Source: Maritimibacter fusiformis
GTDB taxonomy: Bacteria; Pseudomonadota; Alphaproteobacteria; Rhodobacterales; Rhodobacteraceae
Length of the DNA: 64,000 bases
Direction: 5' to 3'
Assembly: GCF_008086115.1 (NCBI RefSeq)
Contig: NZ_VSIY01000003.1
Span: 496,001-560,000, forward strand
A program made the translations under genes and the position numbers. The stretch's first letter is position 1; each line of letters starts with the position of its first letter. The notes beneath the pieces are model-generated. The model worked only from the letters and a program-made list of their open reading frames with translations, was not told the DNA's origin and did not search any database. Of the stretch, positions 49,576-57,273 are shown in pieces.

Positions 49576-50613
49576 TCAGCTCTCTCTTGCAAAGGTGAAT
49601 TCGGGGCCGAGCGGCTGGGTCATCACGCGCGCCGCCACCCGGTCGCGGTGCAGGGCGGCGTCGCCCCACCACGAGGCGAGCGCCACGGCACGCTTGAGGA
49701 AGAAATGCACGTCGACCTCCCATGAATAGCCCATCGCGCCGTGCACCTGAATGGCGGTGCGGGTGGCCAGATCGGCGGCCTCGGTGGCGGCGAGCTTGGC
49801 CTGCGAGATGCGGGCGCGGGAGTGCAGATCGCCGTTGGGCAGATCGGCGGCGGCGGCGTAGAGCACCGGGCGGGCGAACTCGATCTTGACCTGGCAGGTG
49901 GCGAGGTGGTGCTTGATCGCCTGATACGAGCCGATGGGCTTGCCGAACTGCTGGCGCTCCTTGGCGTAGTCCACCGCCAGATCGACGCAACGCTGGGCGA
50001 TACCGACCATCTGCGCGGCGGCGAACAGCGCGCCCCGGTCGAAGGCAGCGTCGAGCGCCGGTTGCGCGCCGGTGGCGAGCGTTTCGCCCGCGACATTCGC
50101 AAGCGTATGGAGCCTGCGGAACGGGTCGGATGAGGGCTGATGCACCAGCCCCGCCGCCTCGGGCGTGGTGAGGTGGACGGTGTCGCCAGCGACCGTCAGG
50201 ATCGCCCCGGCGCTGTCGGCATCGGCCACCATGGGATTGGCGGGATGGGCCAGCGCCACGGTGATCTCGCCCGCAAGCGCACGGGTCAGCACCGGGTGAT
50301 CGGCGGGGACCAGCGCGGCCAGAAGCGGCAGGGCGACGCCTGCGTTCTCGACCAGCGGTTCGGGCAGCGCGGCGTAGCCCGCGGCCTCGGCCAGTTGCAC
50401 GAAATCGACCGGGGCAAGGCCAAGCCCGCCCTTGTCCTCGGGCACCAGGATGCCTCCAAGCCCAAGCTCGACGATATGCGCCCAGCGGGCGCTGTCGCGG
50501 GCCTCGTTCGACGCCATCAGGCGGCGCAGGTCGGCGGGCTGGCAATGGTCGGCCAGAAGCCCGCGCACCACATCCGCCATCATGTCCTGTTCCTCGGTGA
50601 ACCGGAAATCCAT
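49576..50613 (-). CDS. Acyl-CoA dehydrogenase, smaller subunit of a heteromeric pair
   Basis: A 345-aa acyl-CoA dehydrogenase-like protein: 'FRFTEEQDMMADVVRGLL', 'LGLGGILVPEDKGGLGL', and the FAD/substrate region 'YAKERQQFGKPIGSYQAIKHHLA' and 'TRTAIQVHGAMGYSWEVDVHFFLKRA'. The middle beta domain is reduced. Steroid-degrading bacteria use alpha2-beta2 ACADs encoded by adjacent genes with one divergent subunit, which this gene and its 50619 partner match. AGGAGG stands 8 bp before ATG 50613. Confidence 0.88.
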   Translation of the reverse strand: MDFRFTEEQDMMADVVRGLLADHCQPADLRRLMASNEARDSARWAHIVELGLGGILVPEDKGGLGLAPVDFVQLAEAAGYAALPEPLVENAGVALPLLAALVPADHPVLTRALAGEITVALAHPANPMVADADSAGAILTVAGDTVHLTTPEAAGLVHQPSSDPFRRLHTLANVAGETLATGAQPALDAAFDRGALFAAAQMVGIAQRCVDLAVDYAKERQQFGKPIGSYQAIKHHLATCQVKIEFARPVLYAAAADLPNGDLHSRARISQAKLAATEAADLATRTAIQVHGAMGYSWEVDVHFFLKRAVALASWWGDAALHRDRVAARVMTQPLGPEFTFARES

Positions 50614-50618
50614 CGCGC

Positions 50619-51782
50619 TCACCTCCTCGGCAGGCCAAGCATGCGCTCGGCGATGATGTTGCGCTGGATCTCGTTCGATCCGGCATAGATCGGCCCGGCC
50701 AGCGAGAAGAAGAACCCGTCGAGCCAGCGGCCGACGCCTGCCGCCTCGGGCGCATCGCGGGTCAGTTCGGCACGCGCGCCCAGAATGGCCAGCGCGGTCC
50801 TGTGCATCGCGATGTCCATCTCGGACCAGAAGATCTTGTTGATGCTGGCCTCCGACCCGATCTGACCGCCCGCCACCAGACGCGAGGCGGTGCGGTAGAT
50901 CGACAGCGCATAGGCCTCGGCCTCCATCCAGGCTTGCAGGACGGCGTCGCGGGTGGCGGCGGGCAGACGGGCCTCGTTGGCCTGATAAAGCTCCACCAGC
51001 TTTTTCGCGGCGACCTGAAACCGCGCCGGGCTGCGCAGCATGAGACCGCGTTCAAAGCCCGCCGTGGCCATGCAGATCGACCAGCCCTGCCCCTCGTCGC
51101 CAAGGCGATTGAAGGCAGGAACGCGCACGTCCTCGAGGAAGATCTCGGCAAATCCGGTCTCGCCGTCGATCTGCGCGATCGGCTGCACCTTCACGCCGGG
51201 GGCGTCGAGCGGAAAGAAGATCAGGCTGAGACCCTTGTGCCGTTCGCTGTCCGGGTCGGTGCGGAACAACCCGAAGGCCATGTCGGCGAACACCGCCCGC
51301 GACGACCAGATCTTGTGGCCCGACAGCACGTAGTCGTCACCGTCGCGCCGGGCGGTGGCGCGCACGGCGGCCAGATCGCTGCCCGCTTGCGGCTCGGACC
51401 AGGCCTGCGCCCAGATTTCCTCGCCCGAGGCCATGGCGGGCAGAAACCGTGCCTTCTGTTCGTCGCTGCCGTATTCCATCAGGGTCGGGCCCAGCAGGAA
51501 GATGCCGTTCTGGTTCACCCGCAGGGGCGCCTCGGCGCGGTAGTATTCTTCCTCGAAGATCAGCCATGTGACCAGATCGAGGCCGCGCCCGCCATAGGCT
51601 TCGGGCCATGTCACCATGCCCCAGCGGCCCTCGTTCAGGGTGCGCTCCCAGTCGCGGTGGGCCTCGAAGCCTTCGCGGGAATGGTCGAACGAGACCAGCG
51701 GCGCGGCGGGCACGTTGGCCTGCATCCAGTCGCGCACATCCATGCGAAAGGCGTTCTGTTCGTCGGTATAGTCGAGCTTCAC
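50619..51782 (-). CDS. Acyl-CoA dehydrogenase, larger subunit of a heteromeric pair
   Basis: A 387-aa ACAD with the normal motifs: 'WGMVTWPEAYGGRGLDLVTWLIFEEEYYRA', 'WAQAWSEPQAGSDLAAVRATARRDGDDYVLSGHKIWSS', 'ERGLMLRSPARF' and 'AGPIYAGSNEIQRNIIAERMLGLPRR'. FAD-dependent alpha,beta-desaturation of a CoA thioester is expected, with electrons going to ETF. Start GTG 51782. Second gene of the ECH-first operon, next to the smaller ACAD. Confidence 0.9.
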   Translation of the reverse strand: MKLDYTDEQNAFRMDVRDWMQANVPAAPLVSFDHSREGFEAHRDWERTLNEGRWGMVTWPEAYGGRGLDLVTWLIFEEEYYRAEAPLRVNQNGIFLLGPTLMEYGSDEQKARFLPAMASGEEIWAQAWSEPQAGSDLAAVRATARRDGDDYVLSGHKIWSSRAVFADMAFGLFRTDPDSERHKGLSLIFFPLDAPGVKVQPIAQIDGETGFAEIFLEDVRVPAFNRLGDEGQGWSICMATAGFERGLMLRSPARFQVAAKKLVELYQANEARLPAATRDAVLQAWMEAEAYALSIYRTASRLVAGGQIGSEASINKIFWSEMDIAMHRTALAILGARAELTRDAPEAAGVGRWLDGFFFSLAGPIYAGSNEIQRNIIAERMLGLPRR

Positions 51783-51816
51783 GAGGTCGGTTCCGGTGTT
51801 GGGGCGGGGCGAAGGC

Positions 51817-52713
51817 TCAGCCCTCGTCCGCCTGCTTCTTGTTGGCCGCGACCATGCTTTTCGCGTCCTGCCCGCCCAGCCGGTCGCCGGAGGTCAGGTC
51901 GTTCTGGGCATGGGCGAAATGGTGCATGTGATAGACCGCGTCCATCGCCGTGCGCTTGCCGCGCAGATCCTCGACGTGGTTGACCGCCTGCTTGGTCAGC
52001 GACAGGCCGAGGCGCGGGAAGGCGGCCATCTTTTCGGCCATCTCGCGGCCGGTGGCCTCAAGTTCGTCGCGGCTCACGATGCGGTTGACCATGCCGAACT
52101 GCTCGGCGCGGGCGGCGGGCATCCGTTCGCCCAGCAAGAGGAATTCCTTGGCGATGCGCGGCGGCAATTCGAAGGCGTGGGCGAAGTATTCGACGCCGGG
52201 AATGCCCATGCGGATAACCGGGTCCTGAAAGAAGGCATCATCCGTGGCGACGATCAGATCGCAGACCCAGGCCAGCATCAGCCCGCCGGCGACACATGCC
52301 CCCTGCACCAGCGCGATGGTCGGCTTGGGCGCTTCGCGCCAGCGCCGGCACATGCCCAGATAGACCTCGTGTTCGCGGGTATAGAGAAACTCGGCGCCGG
52401 GCTTGTTGGTGTGGTCGGGCCAGAGCAGGCGACGCTCAAAGCTCTTGTCCACGTCGCGCCCCGGCGTGCCGATGTCGTGACCGGCCGAGAAATGCTTGCC
52501 CTCGCCCGCCAGCACGATGACCTTGACCGCGTCGTCATCGACCGCGCGGCGAAAGGCATCGTCCAGCGCATAGGTCATCTGCGAGTTCTGGGCGTTGTTG
52601 AACTTGGGCCGGTTCATCGTGATCCAGGCAATCGCGCCCTCGGTGCGATAAAGCACCGGCTCATCGGTCTCGTAGGTGATCTGCGGCTCAGGCCGTTCGA
52701 CAAGTTCGTCCAT
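51817..52713 (-). CDS. Enoyl-CoA hydratase/isomerase-family protein
   Basis: A 298-aa crotonase-fold protein: 'IAWITMNRPKFNNAQNSQMTYALDDAFRRAVDDDAVKVIVLAGEGKHFSAGHDIGTPGRD' (first oxyanion-hole segment) and 'TIALVQGACVAGGLMLAWVCDLIVATDDAFFQDPVIRMGIPGVEYFAHAFELPPRIAKEFLLLGERMPA'. An insertion between these blocks (residues ~80-105) makes it longer than typical. First gene of the seven-gene operon; the dyad at 52770 is 56 bp upstream. Confidence 0.88.
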   Translation of the reverse strand: MDELVERPEPQITYETDEPVLYRTEGAIAWITMNRPKFNNAQNSQMTYALDDAFRRAVDDDAVKVIVLAGEGKHFSAGHDIGTPGRDVDKSFERRLLWPDHTNKPGAEFLYTREHEVYLGMCRRWREAPKPTIALVQGACVAGGLMLAWVCDLIVATDDAFFQDPVIRMGIPGVEYFAHAFELPPRIAKEFLLLGERMPAARAEQFGMVNRIVSRDELEATGREMAEKMAAFPRLGLSLTKQAVNHVEDLRGKRTAMDAVYHMHHFAHAQNDLTSGDRLGGQDAKSMVAANKKQADEG

Positions 52714-52769
52714 CTTGCATCTGCCTTTCGTGTTGCTCGGGAACCTAGTGCCCGGCGCGGGCCGAACAA

Positions 52770-52785
52770 TCGTCCAAAGAGACTA
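52770..52785 (-). promoter_or_regulatory. Catabolic-regulon dyad, copy 8
   Basis: Minus strand TAGTCT-CTTT-GGACGA. CTAGGTT begins 21 bp on, in the context GCCGGGCACTAGGTTC, which resembles the copy-6 minus promoter GCCGGGTGCTAGGGTC. The TAG is the stop codon of the thioesterase gene. Confidence 0.7.
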
Positions 52786-53310
52786 ACGCTTGGTCCCAAG
52801 GCCCCGGTCAAGCGCGCCCTCGGGCCGTGGCAGGGCCGCGTGCAGCGCCGCGCAGGCGGCGATGCTCTGGCGGGCGGCAGCATCGGTGATGGGGGTCGAG
52901 CGGCGGGCGGTGAGGTCGACATGGATCGACAGCGCGTCGAAGATGGCGCTGCGCTGGCCGGTCTCGCGCGACCAGAGCTCGTGGACATGGTGGATGCGCT
53001 TCATGTCGGTGGCGATGAGATAACTGCGGATCTCGATGGCGTCGTCGGCGAACAGCTCACGCTCGTAGCGGATCAGCTTTTCCAGCCGGAACATGCTTTT
53101 CCCGGTGCGCTCGAGGTAAGGCTCGCCCATGCCGAAGGCGAGAAACAGCGCGCTTTCGGCAGCGTCGAACAGCTTGTCGAAGCCAAGGACGTTCATGTGC
53201 CCGTTCACGTCGATCACGTCGGGGCCGACATGGCCCTCGACCCCGACATAGGGGCCGTCCGCCGGGATGCCGGGGATCGGCGAGCGGGCGTTGTCGTGAT
53301 CCTGCCGCAT
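52783..53310 (-). CDS. Hotdog-fold acyl-CoA thioesterase
   Basis: A 175-aa thioesterase-family protein: 'GHVGPDVIDVNGHMNVLGFDKLFDAAESALFLAFGMGEPYLERTGKSMFRLEKLIRYERELFADDAIEIRSYLIATDMKRIHHVHELWSRETGQRSAIFDALSIHVDLTARRSTPI'. The 'DVNGHMN' segment is the 4HBT-type active-site motif. It probably hydrolyses CoA thioesters to free CoA. Single gene between two regulon dyads. Confidence 0.83.
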   Translation of the reverse strand: MRQDHDNARSPIPGIPADGPYVGVEGHVGPDVIDVNGHMNVLGFDKLFDAAESALFLAFGMGEPYLERTGKSMFRLEKLIRYERELFADDAIEIRSYLIATDMKRIHHVHELWSRETGQRSAIFDALSIHVDLTARRSTPITDAAARQSIAACAALHAALPRPEGALDRGLGTKR

Positions 53311-53379
53311 GTCGTCTGTCTTTCCCGGGTTGATCCTGCTCACGCGCACCGTTCCTGCCGGTCCGCGCACCCGAACGCA

Positions 53380-53395
53380 TCCCGCGAACGGACTA
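53380..53395 (-). promoter_or_regulatory. Catabolic-regulon dyad, copy 9
   Basis: Minus strand TAGTCC-GTTC-GCGGGA, degenerate in the proximal half. CAGGAA begins 22 bp on (53357). The TAG is the stop codon of the TetR gene; the thioesterase start is 69 bp downstream. Confidence 0.58.
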
Positions 53396-54142
53396 GCCCA
53401 GCAGCCGGTCGAGGGCGGCCAACTGGTCGCGCAGCCCGTCGGCCACGTCGCGCACCGCGCGTTCGTCGACACCGGGCGAGGTCTTGCCCAGAAGCGCCTG
53501 GATGGCGAAATCGGCGATGGTGACGCCGATTTCCTCGGGGGTCATGCGGCCGCGCGGCGAATACCAGCGCGAGGTCCAGTTCGCCATGCCGATCACCGCA
53601 AAGGCCGCGATCTTGGGGTTCACGTCACGAAACTCGCCCGAGGCGATGCCCTCTTCGATCAGTTGCACGTAGAGGTCGAGGATGTGGCGCCGGCCCTTGT
53701 CGTAGAGCGGGCGAAGCTCATCGGGGATCTGCGGTTCGAGCCGCGACAGCAGGTTGAAGCGCGAGCCTTCGGACAGCCGGCGCGTGATGCCCGAGACGAT
53801 GGCGCGGCGCAGTTTCTCGGTGGCCGAAAGGTCGGGCGCGGCGCGGATCGCCTCAAGCTCGTGCGAGGGGGTGCGGCTTTCGCTCTCGACCAGGCTGGCG
53901 ATGATTTCCTCTTTGTTGCGGAAATAGTGATAGACCGCCGAGCGCCCCAGCCCCAGCGCCTGGGCGATGTCGTTCATGCTGGTCTGGTCGAAACCCTTGC
54001 TTTCGAACAGTTCGGCGGCGATGCCGATCAGTTGCTCGCGCACAAGCTCCTTGCGCGGGTTCGATCCGTTCTTGGCCGACGCGGGGCGCGATGCGGATTG
54101 GGCCGTGGCCCCGGCGGGGCCGTCGCTTGATTTCGCATCCAT
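53393..54142 (-). CDS. TetR-family regulator, KstR2-like
   Basis: A 249-aa TetR regulator. After a ~30-residue disordered N-terminus comes the HTH 'REQLIGIAAELFESKGFDQTSMNDIAQALGLGRSAVYHYFRNKEEIIASLV'. The ligand domain ends 'GIASGEFRDVNPKIAAFAVIGMANWTSRWYSPRGRMTPEEIGVTIADFAIQALLG'. The 'WxSRWYxPxGxxTxEEIG' pattern resembles KstR2, which represses HIP-degradation genes in mycobacteria and responds to HIP-CoA. GGAGG precedes ATG 54142. A palindrome at 54201 is a likely operator. It is divergent from the fadE30-like operon. Confidence 0.85.
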   Translation of the reverse strand: MDAKSSDGPAGATAQSASRPASAKNGSNPRKELVREQLIGIAAELFESKGFDQTSMNDIAQALGLGRSAVYHYFRNKEEIIASLVESESRTPSHELEAIRAAPDLSATEKLRRAIVSGITRRLSEGSRFNLLSRLEPQIPDELRPLYDKGRRHILDLYVQLIEEGIASGEFRDVNPKIAAFAVIGMANWTSRWYSPRGRMTPEEIGVTIADFAIQALLGKTSPGVDERAVRDVADGLRDQLAALDRLLG

Positions 54143-54200
54143 GCTGGGGCCATCCTCCCGAGAATTCCGGCGGCCAGCGCCGCCGCCTGCAAATCTATTA

Positions 54201-54218
54201 CCAAACCGGGCCGTTTGG
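54201..54218. promoter_or_regulatory. Candidate TetR operator
   Basis: The 18-bp inverted repeat CCAAAC-CGGGCC-GTTTGG lies between the TetR gene (58 bp from its start) and the divergent ACAD operon, in a locally AT-richer stretch. Form and place fit an auto-regulatory TetR operator that may also control the ACAD operon. It is unrelated in sequence to the 16-bp regulon dyad. Confidence 0.6.
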
Positions 54219-54291
54219 CCGCAATAGCGACCTCGGCCATCGAAAATGCCGGTATCAGGGCCAGTTTGACGCCCGGCAACGCCCCCGGGCA

Positions 54292-54307
54292 TCCCCCGTT
54301 CGGACGA
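54292..54307 (+). promoter_or_regulatory. Catabolic-regulon dyad, copy 10
   Basis: TCCCCC-GTTC-GGACGA followed by TGC; the distal half is degenerate. It faces the ACAD-fadE30-echA20 operon (106 bp to the start). No CA or TA hexamer is evident 22 bp on, so this copy is weaker than the others. Confidence 0.5.
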
Positions 54308-54413
54308 TGCAGGCGGCAGGCCACCGGTGCGAAGACCGGGCGCAAAGACGGCGGCGCGCGGAGCGGCTAGACTGCCCGGCGAAGCACGAGGAACATCACA
54401 GGCGGACCTGCCC

Positions 54414-55538
54414 ATGCACCTGACCCTGACCCCGGACCAGCGGATGATCCGCGACGAAGGCGCGCGTTTCCTGGCCGAACGCGCCTCATCCGAAAAGCTG
54501 CGCGCGCTGATCGAGGCGGGCACGCGTTGGGACAGGGATCTGTGGCAGGCGATCGCCGCGGAACTGGGCTGGTGCGCCATTGCCGTGCCCGAGGACGAGG
54601 GCGGGCTTGGCATGGGCGCGACCGAGGTGCTGGTGCTGATGGAATTGTCCGGCGCGCGGCTGGCGCCGGTGCCGCTGTGGTCGACGCTGTGCCTTGCCAC
54701 GCCGCTTTTGCTGGCGCTGGGCGCGGGCAAGGCACGGGCGCGGCTGCTGGAGCGGATCGTCGCGGGCGAGGCGGCGTTGGCGGTGGCGCTGGGCGATCCC
54801 GGCGCGGCGGATGGCGGCGCGGCGACGATCACGGCGCGGGCCGAGGGCGAGGGCTGGGTACTCGACGGCATCGCGGCCCGGGTGATCGACGCCGAGGCGG
54901 CGGACGTGATCCTGGTGCCTGCGGTGATCGACGGCGGCACCGCCCTGTTCGCGCTGGAGCGCGACATGGGACAGGAGATCGCGCCGCTGGAAACGCTCGA
55001 CGCCACCCGCCCGGTGGCGCGGCTGACGCTGGACGGGGTCGCCCTGCCCGGCTCGGCGCGGCTGGATGCGGACGGGCTGACGGCGGATCAGATGACCCGG
55101 GCGCTCGATATGGCGCATCTGGGGCTGGCGGCGGAGCAGATCGGGGCAGCACGGGCGGTGATGGACCTGACGCTGGACTATATCGCCGAGCGGGTGCAGT
55201 TCGGGCGCACCATCGCATCCTTTCAGGCGATCAAACACCGCTGCGCGGCGCTCGAGGTCGACATGGCCGAGGCGCGCGCGCTGGCGCTGGGGATCGCGGC
55301 AGAGTTCGACACAGCCAGTGCCGAGGACATCGCCGGGCTCAGAGTCCTGGCCGGTGACCTGGCGCGCAAGGCGGCGCGCGAGGCGATCCAGATGCATGGC
55401 GGCGTGGCGATCACCTGGGAATACGACCCGCATTTCTATTTCAAGCGCGCCCAGGCGACGGCGGCGCTGCTCGGCCCGCGCGATGCCCATCTGGAACGGA
55501 TCGCGGCGGCGCTTCTGGATCAGGGGGACGCGGCATGA
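54414..55538 (+). CDS. Acyl-CoA dehydrogenase, smaller subunit (FadE30 partner)
   Basis: A 374-aa ACAD-like protein: 'LTPDQRMIRDEGARFLAERASSEKLRAL', 'LGWCAIAVPEDEGGLGMGATEVLVLMELSG', 'DYIAERVQFGRTIASFQAIKHRCAALEVDMAEARALALG' and 'REAIQMHGGVAITWEYDPHFYFKRA'. It overlaps the next ACAD as ATGA, indicating a 1:1 complex. First gene of a five-gene plus operon. Confidence 0.88.
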   Translation: MHLTLTPDQRMIRDEGARFLAERASSEKLRALIEAGTRWDRDLWQAIAAELGWCAIAVPEDEGGLGMGATEVLVLMELSGARLAPVPLWSTLCLATPLLLALGAGKARARLLERIVAGEAALAVALGDPGAADGGAATITARAEGEGWVLDGIAARVIDAEAADVILVPAVIDGGTALFALERDMGQEIAPLETLDATRPVARLTLDGVALPGSARLDADGLTADQMTRALDMAHLGLAAEQIGAARAVMDLTLDYIAERVQFGRTIASFQAIKHRCAALEVDMAEARALALGIAAEFDTASAEDIAGLRVLAGDLARKAAREAIQMHGGVAITWEYDPHFYFKRAQATAALLGPRDAHLERIAAALLDQGDAA

Positions 55539-56713
55539 GCGACGCTTTGCGCAAGGAAGTCCGCGACTGGATGGCCAAGCACCTGACCGGGCGGTTTGCG
55601 CCCTTGTGGATGCGTGCGGGCGCGGGCGAAGGCGACGTGATGCCCGAGTTGCGCAAGGAATGGGAGCGCGAATTGGCCGCCGGGCGCTGGACCTGCCTGG
55701 GCTGGCCCGAGGAACACGGCGGACGCGCGCTGTCGGTGGCCGAACAGGTGGTGTTTCAGGAGGAATATTCCCGCGCCGGCGGGCCGGGACGGATGGGCCA
55801 TATCGGCGAGGGGCTGATCGGGCCGACCATCCTCGACTACGGCACGGACGACCAGAAGGCGCGCTTTCTGCCGCCGATCCGGGCCGGTGAGGCGTTCTGG
55901 GCGCAGGGCTATTCCGAGCCGTCCGCCGGGTCCGACCTTGGCAATATCCGCACCCGCGCGCGGCGGGACGAGGCCACCGGCGACTGGCTGGTGACGGGGC
56001 AGAAGATCTGGACCTCGATGGCGCATGTGTCGGACTGGATCTTCGTGCTGGCACGGGCAGAACCGGACTCGGTCGGGCGCAAGGGCTTGATTTTCCTGAT
56101 GATGAAGCTCGATCAACCCGGCATAGAGATCCAGCCGATCCGCCAGATCGGCGGCGGGGCCGAGTTCAACTCGGTGTTCTTCGACGGGGCCCGGGCCGAG
56201 GCGCGCGACGTACTGGGCGAGGTCGGCGACGGCTGGAAGATCGCGATGGCGCTGCTCGGGTATGAGCGGGGAATTTCGACGCTGGGCCAGCAGATGTCGT
56301 TCGCGCAGGAACTGGACCTGATCATCGAGATCGCGCGCGAGAACGGCGCTGCCGAACGCGCCGCCATACGCCAACGTATTGCCTATGCCTGGGCCGGGCT
56401 GCGCGCCATGCGCTCGCTTGCGCTTCGGGTGCTGTCCGAAGACCCCGACGCCGAGGCGGAACTCATGCGCGAGCGTCTGGCCTACAAATACCAGTGGGCG
56501 ACGTGGCACCGCGATCTGGGCGCGCTGGCAATGGACGTGATCGGGCTGGACGGGGCACCCATCGAGGGCGATCCGCGCCGCGAACGGCTGGAGCAGATGT
56601 TCCTGTTCACCCCCGCCGACACGATCTACGGCGGCACCAACGAAATCCAGCTCAACATCCTCGCCGAGGTCGGGCTGGGGATGCCGCGAGAGCCGCGCGG
56701 AACGCTGACATGA
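55535..56713 (+). CDS. fadE30: FadE30-like acyl-CoA dehydrogenase
   Basis: A 392-aa ACAD: 'WTCLGWPEEHGGRALSVAEQVVFQEEYSRAGGPGRMGHIGEGLIGPTILDYGT', 'WAQGYSEPSAGSDLGNIRTRARRDEATGDWLVTGQKIWTSMAHVSDWIFVLAR', 'GYERGISTLGQQMSFAQELDLIIEIAR', 'AWAGLRAMRSLALRVL' and 'ADTIYGGTNEIQLNILAEVGLGMPREPRG'. These match my recollection of Mycobacterium FadE30, the ACAD acting on 5-hydroxy-HIP-CoA. It is placed with an EchA20-like gene, as expected for this pathway. FAD-dependent; electrons to ETF. Confidence 0.8.
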   Translation: MSDALRKEVRDWMAKHLTGRFAPLWMRAGAGEGDVMPELRKEWERELAAGRWTCLGWPEEHGGRALSVAEQVVFQEEYSRAGGPGRMGHIGEGLIGPTILDYGTDDQKARFLPPIRAGEAFWAQGYSEPSAGSDLGNIRTRARRDEATGDWLVTGQKIWTSMAHVSDWIFVLARAEPDSVGRKGLIFLMMKLDQPGIEIQPIRQIGGGAEFNSVFFDGARAEARDVLGEVGDGWKIAMALLGYERGISTLGQQMSFAQELDLIIEIARENGAAERAAIRQRIAYAWAGLRAMRSLALRVLSEDPDAEAELMRERLAYKYQWATWHRDLGALAMDVIGLDGAPIEGDPRRERLEQMFLFTPADTIYGGTNEIQLNILAEVGLGMPREPRGTLT

Positions 56714-57273
56714 GCGGAATTGCCGAGCCGGATGCGGCCACATTGGCCAGCGAAGCGGCGCTGCGTGCGCTGGTCACCGCCTATTCGCGCGCGGTGGACC
56801 GGCGCGATTTCGCGCTGATGCGCTCGCTCTATGACGACGAGGCGCATGAGTGTCACGGCACCGCCTTCGACGGCGGGCCGGATGCTTATATCGAGTTTCT
56901 GCGCAGGGCGACGGCGGCCTATGAGGCGACGGTGCACTATGTCACCCAGACCAGTTTCGCCATCGACGGCGACCATGCCGAGGGCGAGGTGCACAAGATC
57001 AACTACCACCGCACCCCCGGCCCCGAAGCCGAGGAGATCGTGACAGGCAGCCGCAGCCACGACCACTACATCCGCCGCGGCGGGCGCTGGCGGTTTCTGT
57101 CGCGCACGGTCACGCTGGACTGGGCGCGGCGCACCCCGGTGGACCGCGAAGCCTATGGCGACCCGGCAGCGCAAAGCCCGCTGGGCCGCGCCGGGGCGGA
57201 TGACCCGTCCTATCGCATTCTCGCCGCTTTCGGGCGGTTCGAGGCCACTGACATCAAGGAGAGCAAGGCATGA
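56710..57273 (+). CDS. SnoaL/NTF2-fold protein
   Basis: A 187-aa NTF2-like protein: 'ALVTAYSRAVDRRDFALMRSLYDDEAHECHG', with Tyr and Asp five apart, 'ATVHYVTQTSFAIDGDHAEGEVHKINYHR' with the central His, and 'GGRWRFLSRTVTLDW'. The Tyr/Asp/His layout is that of SnoaL_4 dehydratases including bile-acid 7-alpha-dehydratase BaiE. Coupled by ATGA to fadE30 and to echA20. A dehydratase or isomerase acting on a hydroxylated steroid or its CoA derivative is a reasonable guess. Confidence 0.82.
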   Translation: MSGIAEPDAATLASEAALRALVTAYSRAVDRRDFALMRSLYDDEAHECHGTAFDGGPDAYIEFLRRATAAYEATVHYVTQTSFAIDGDHAEGEVHKINYHRTPGPEAEEIVTGSRSHDHYIRRGGRWRFLSRTVTLDWARRTPVDREAYGDPAAQSPLGRAGADDPSYRILAAFGRFEATDIKESKA

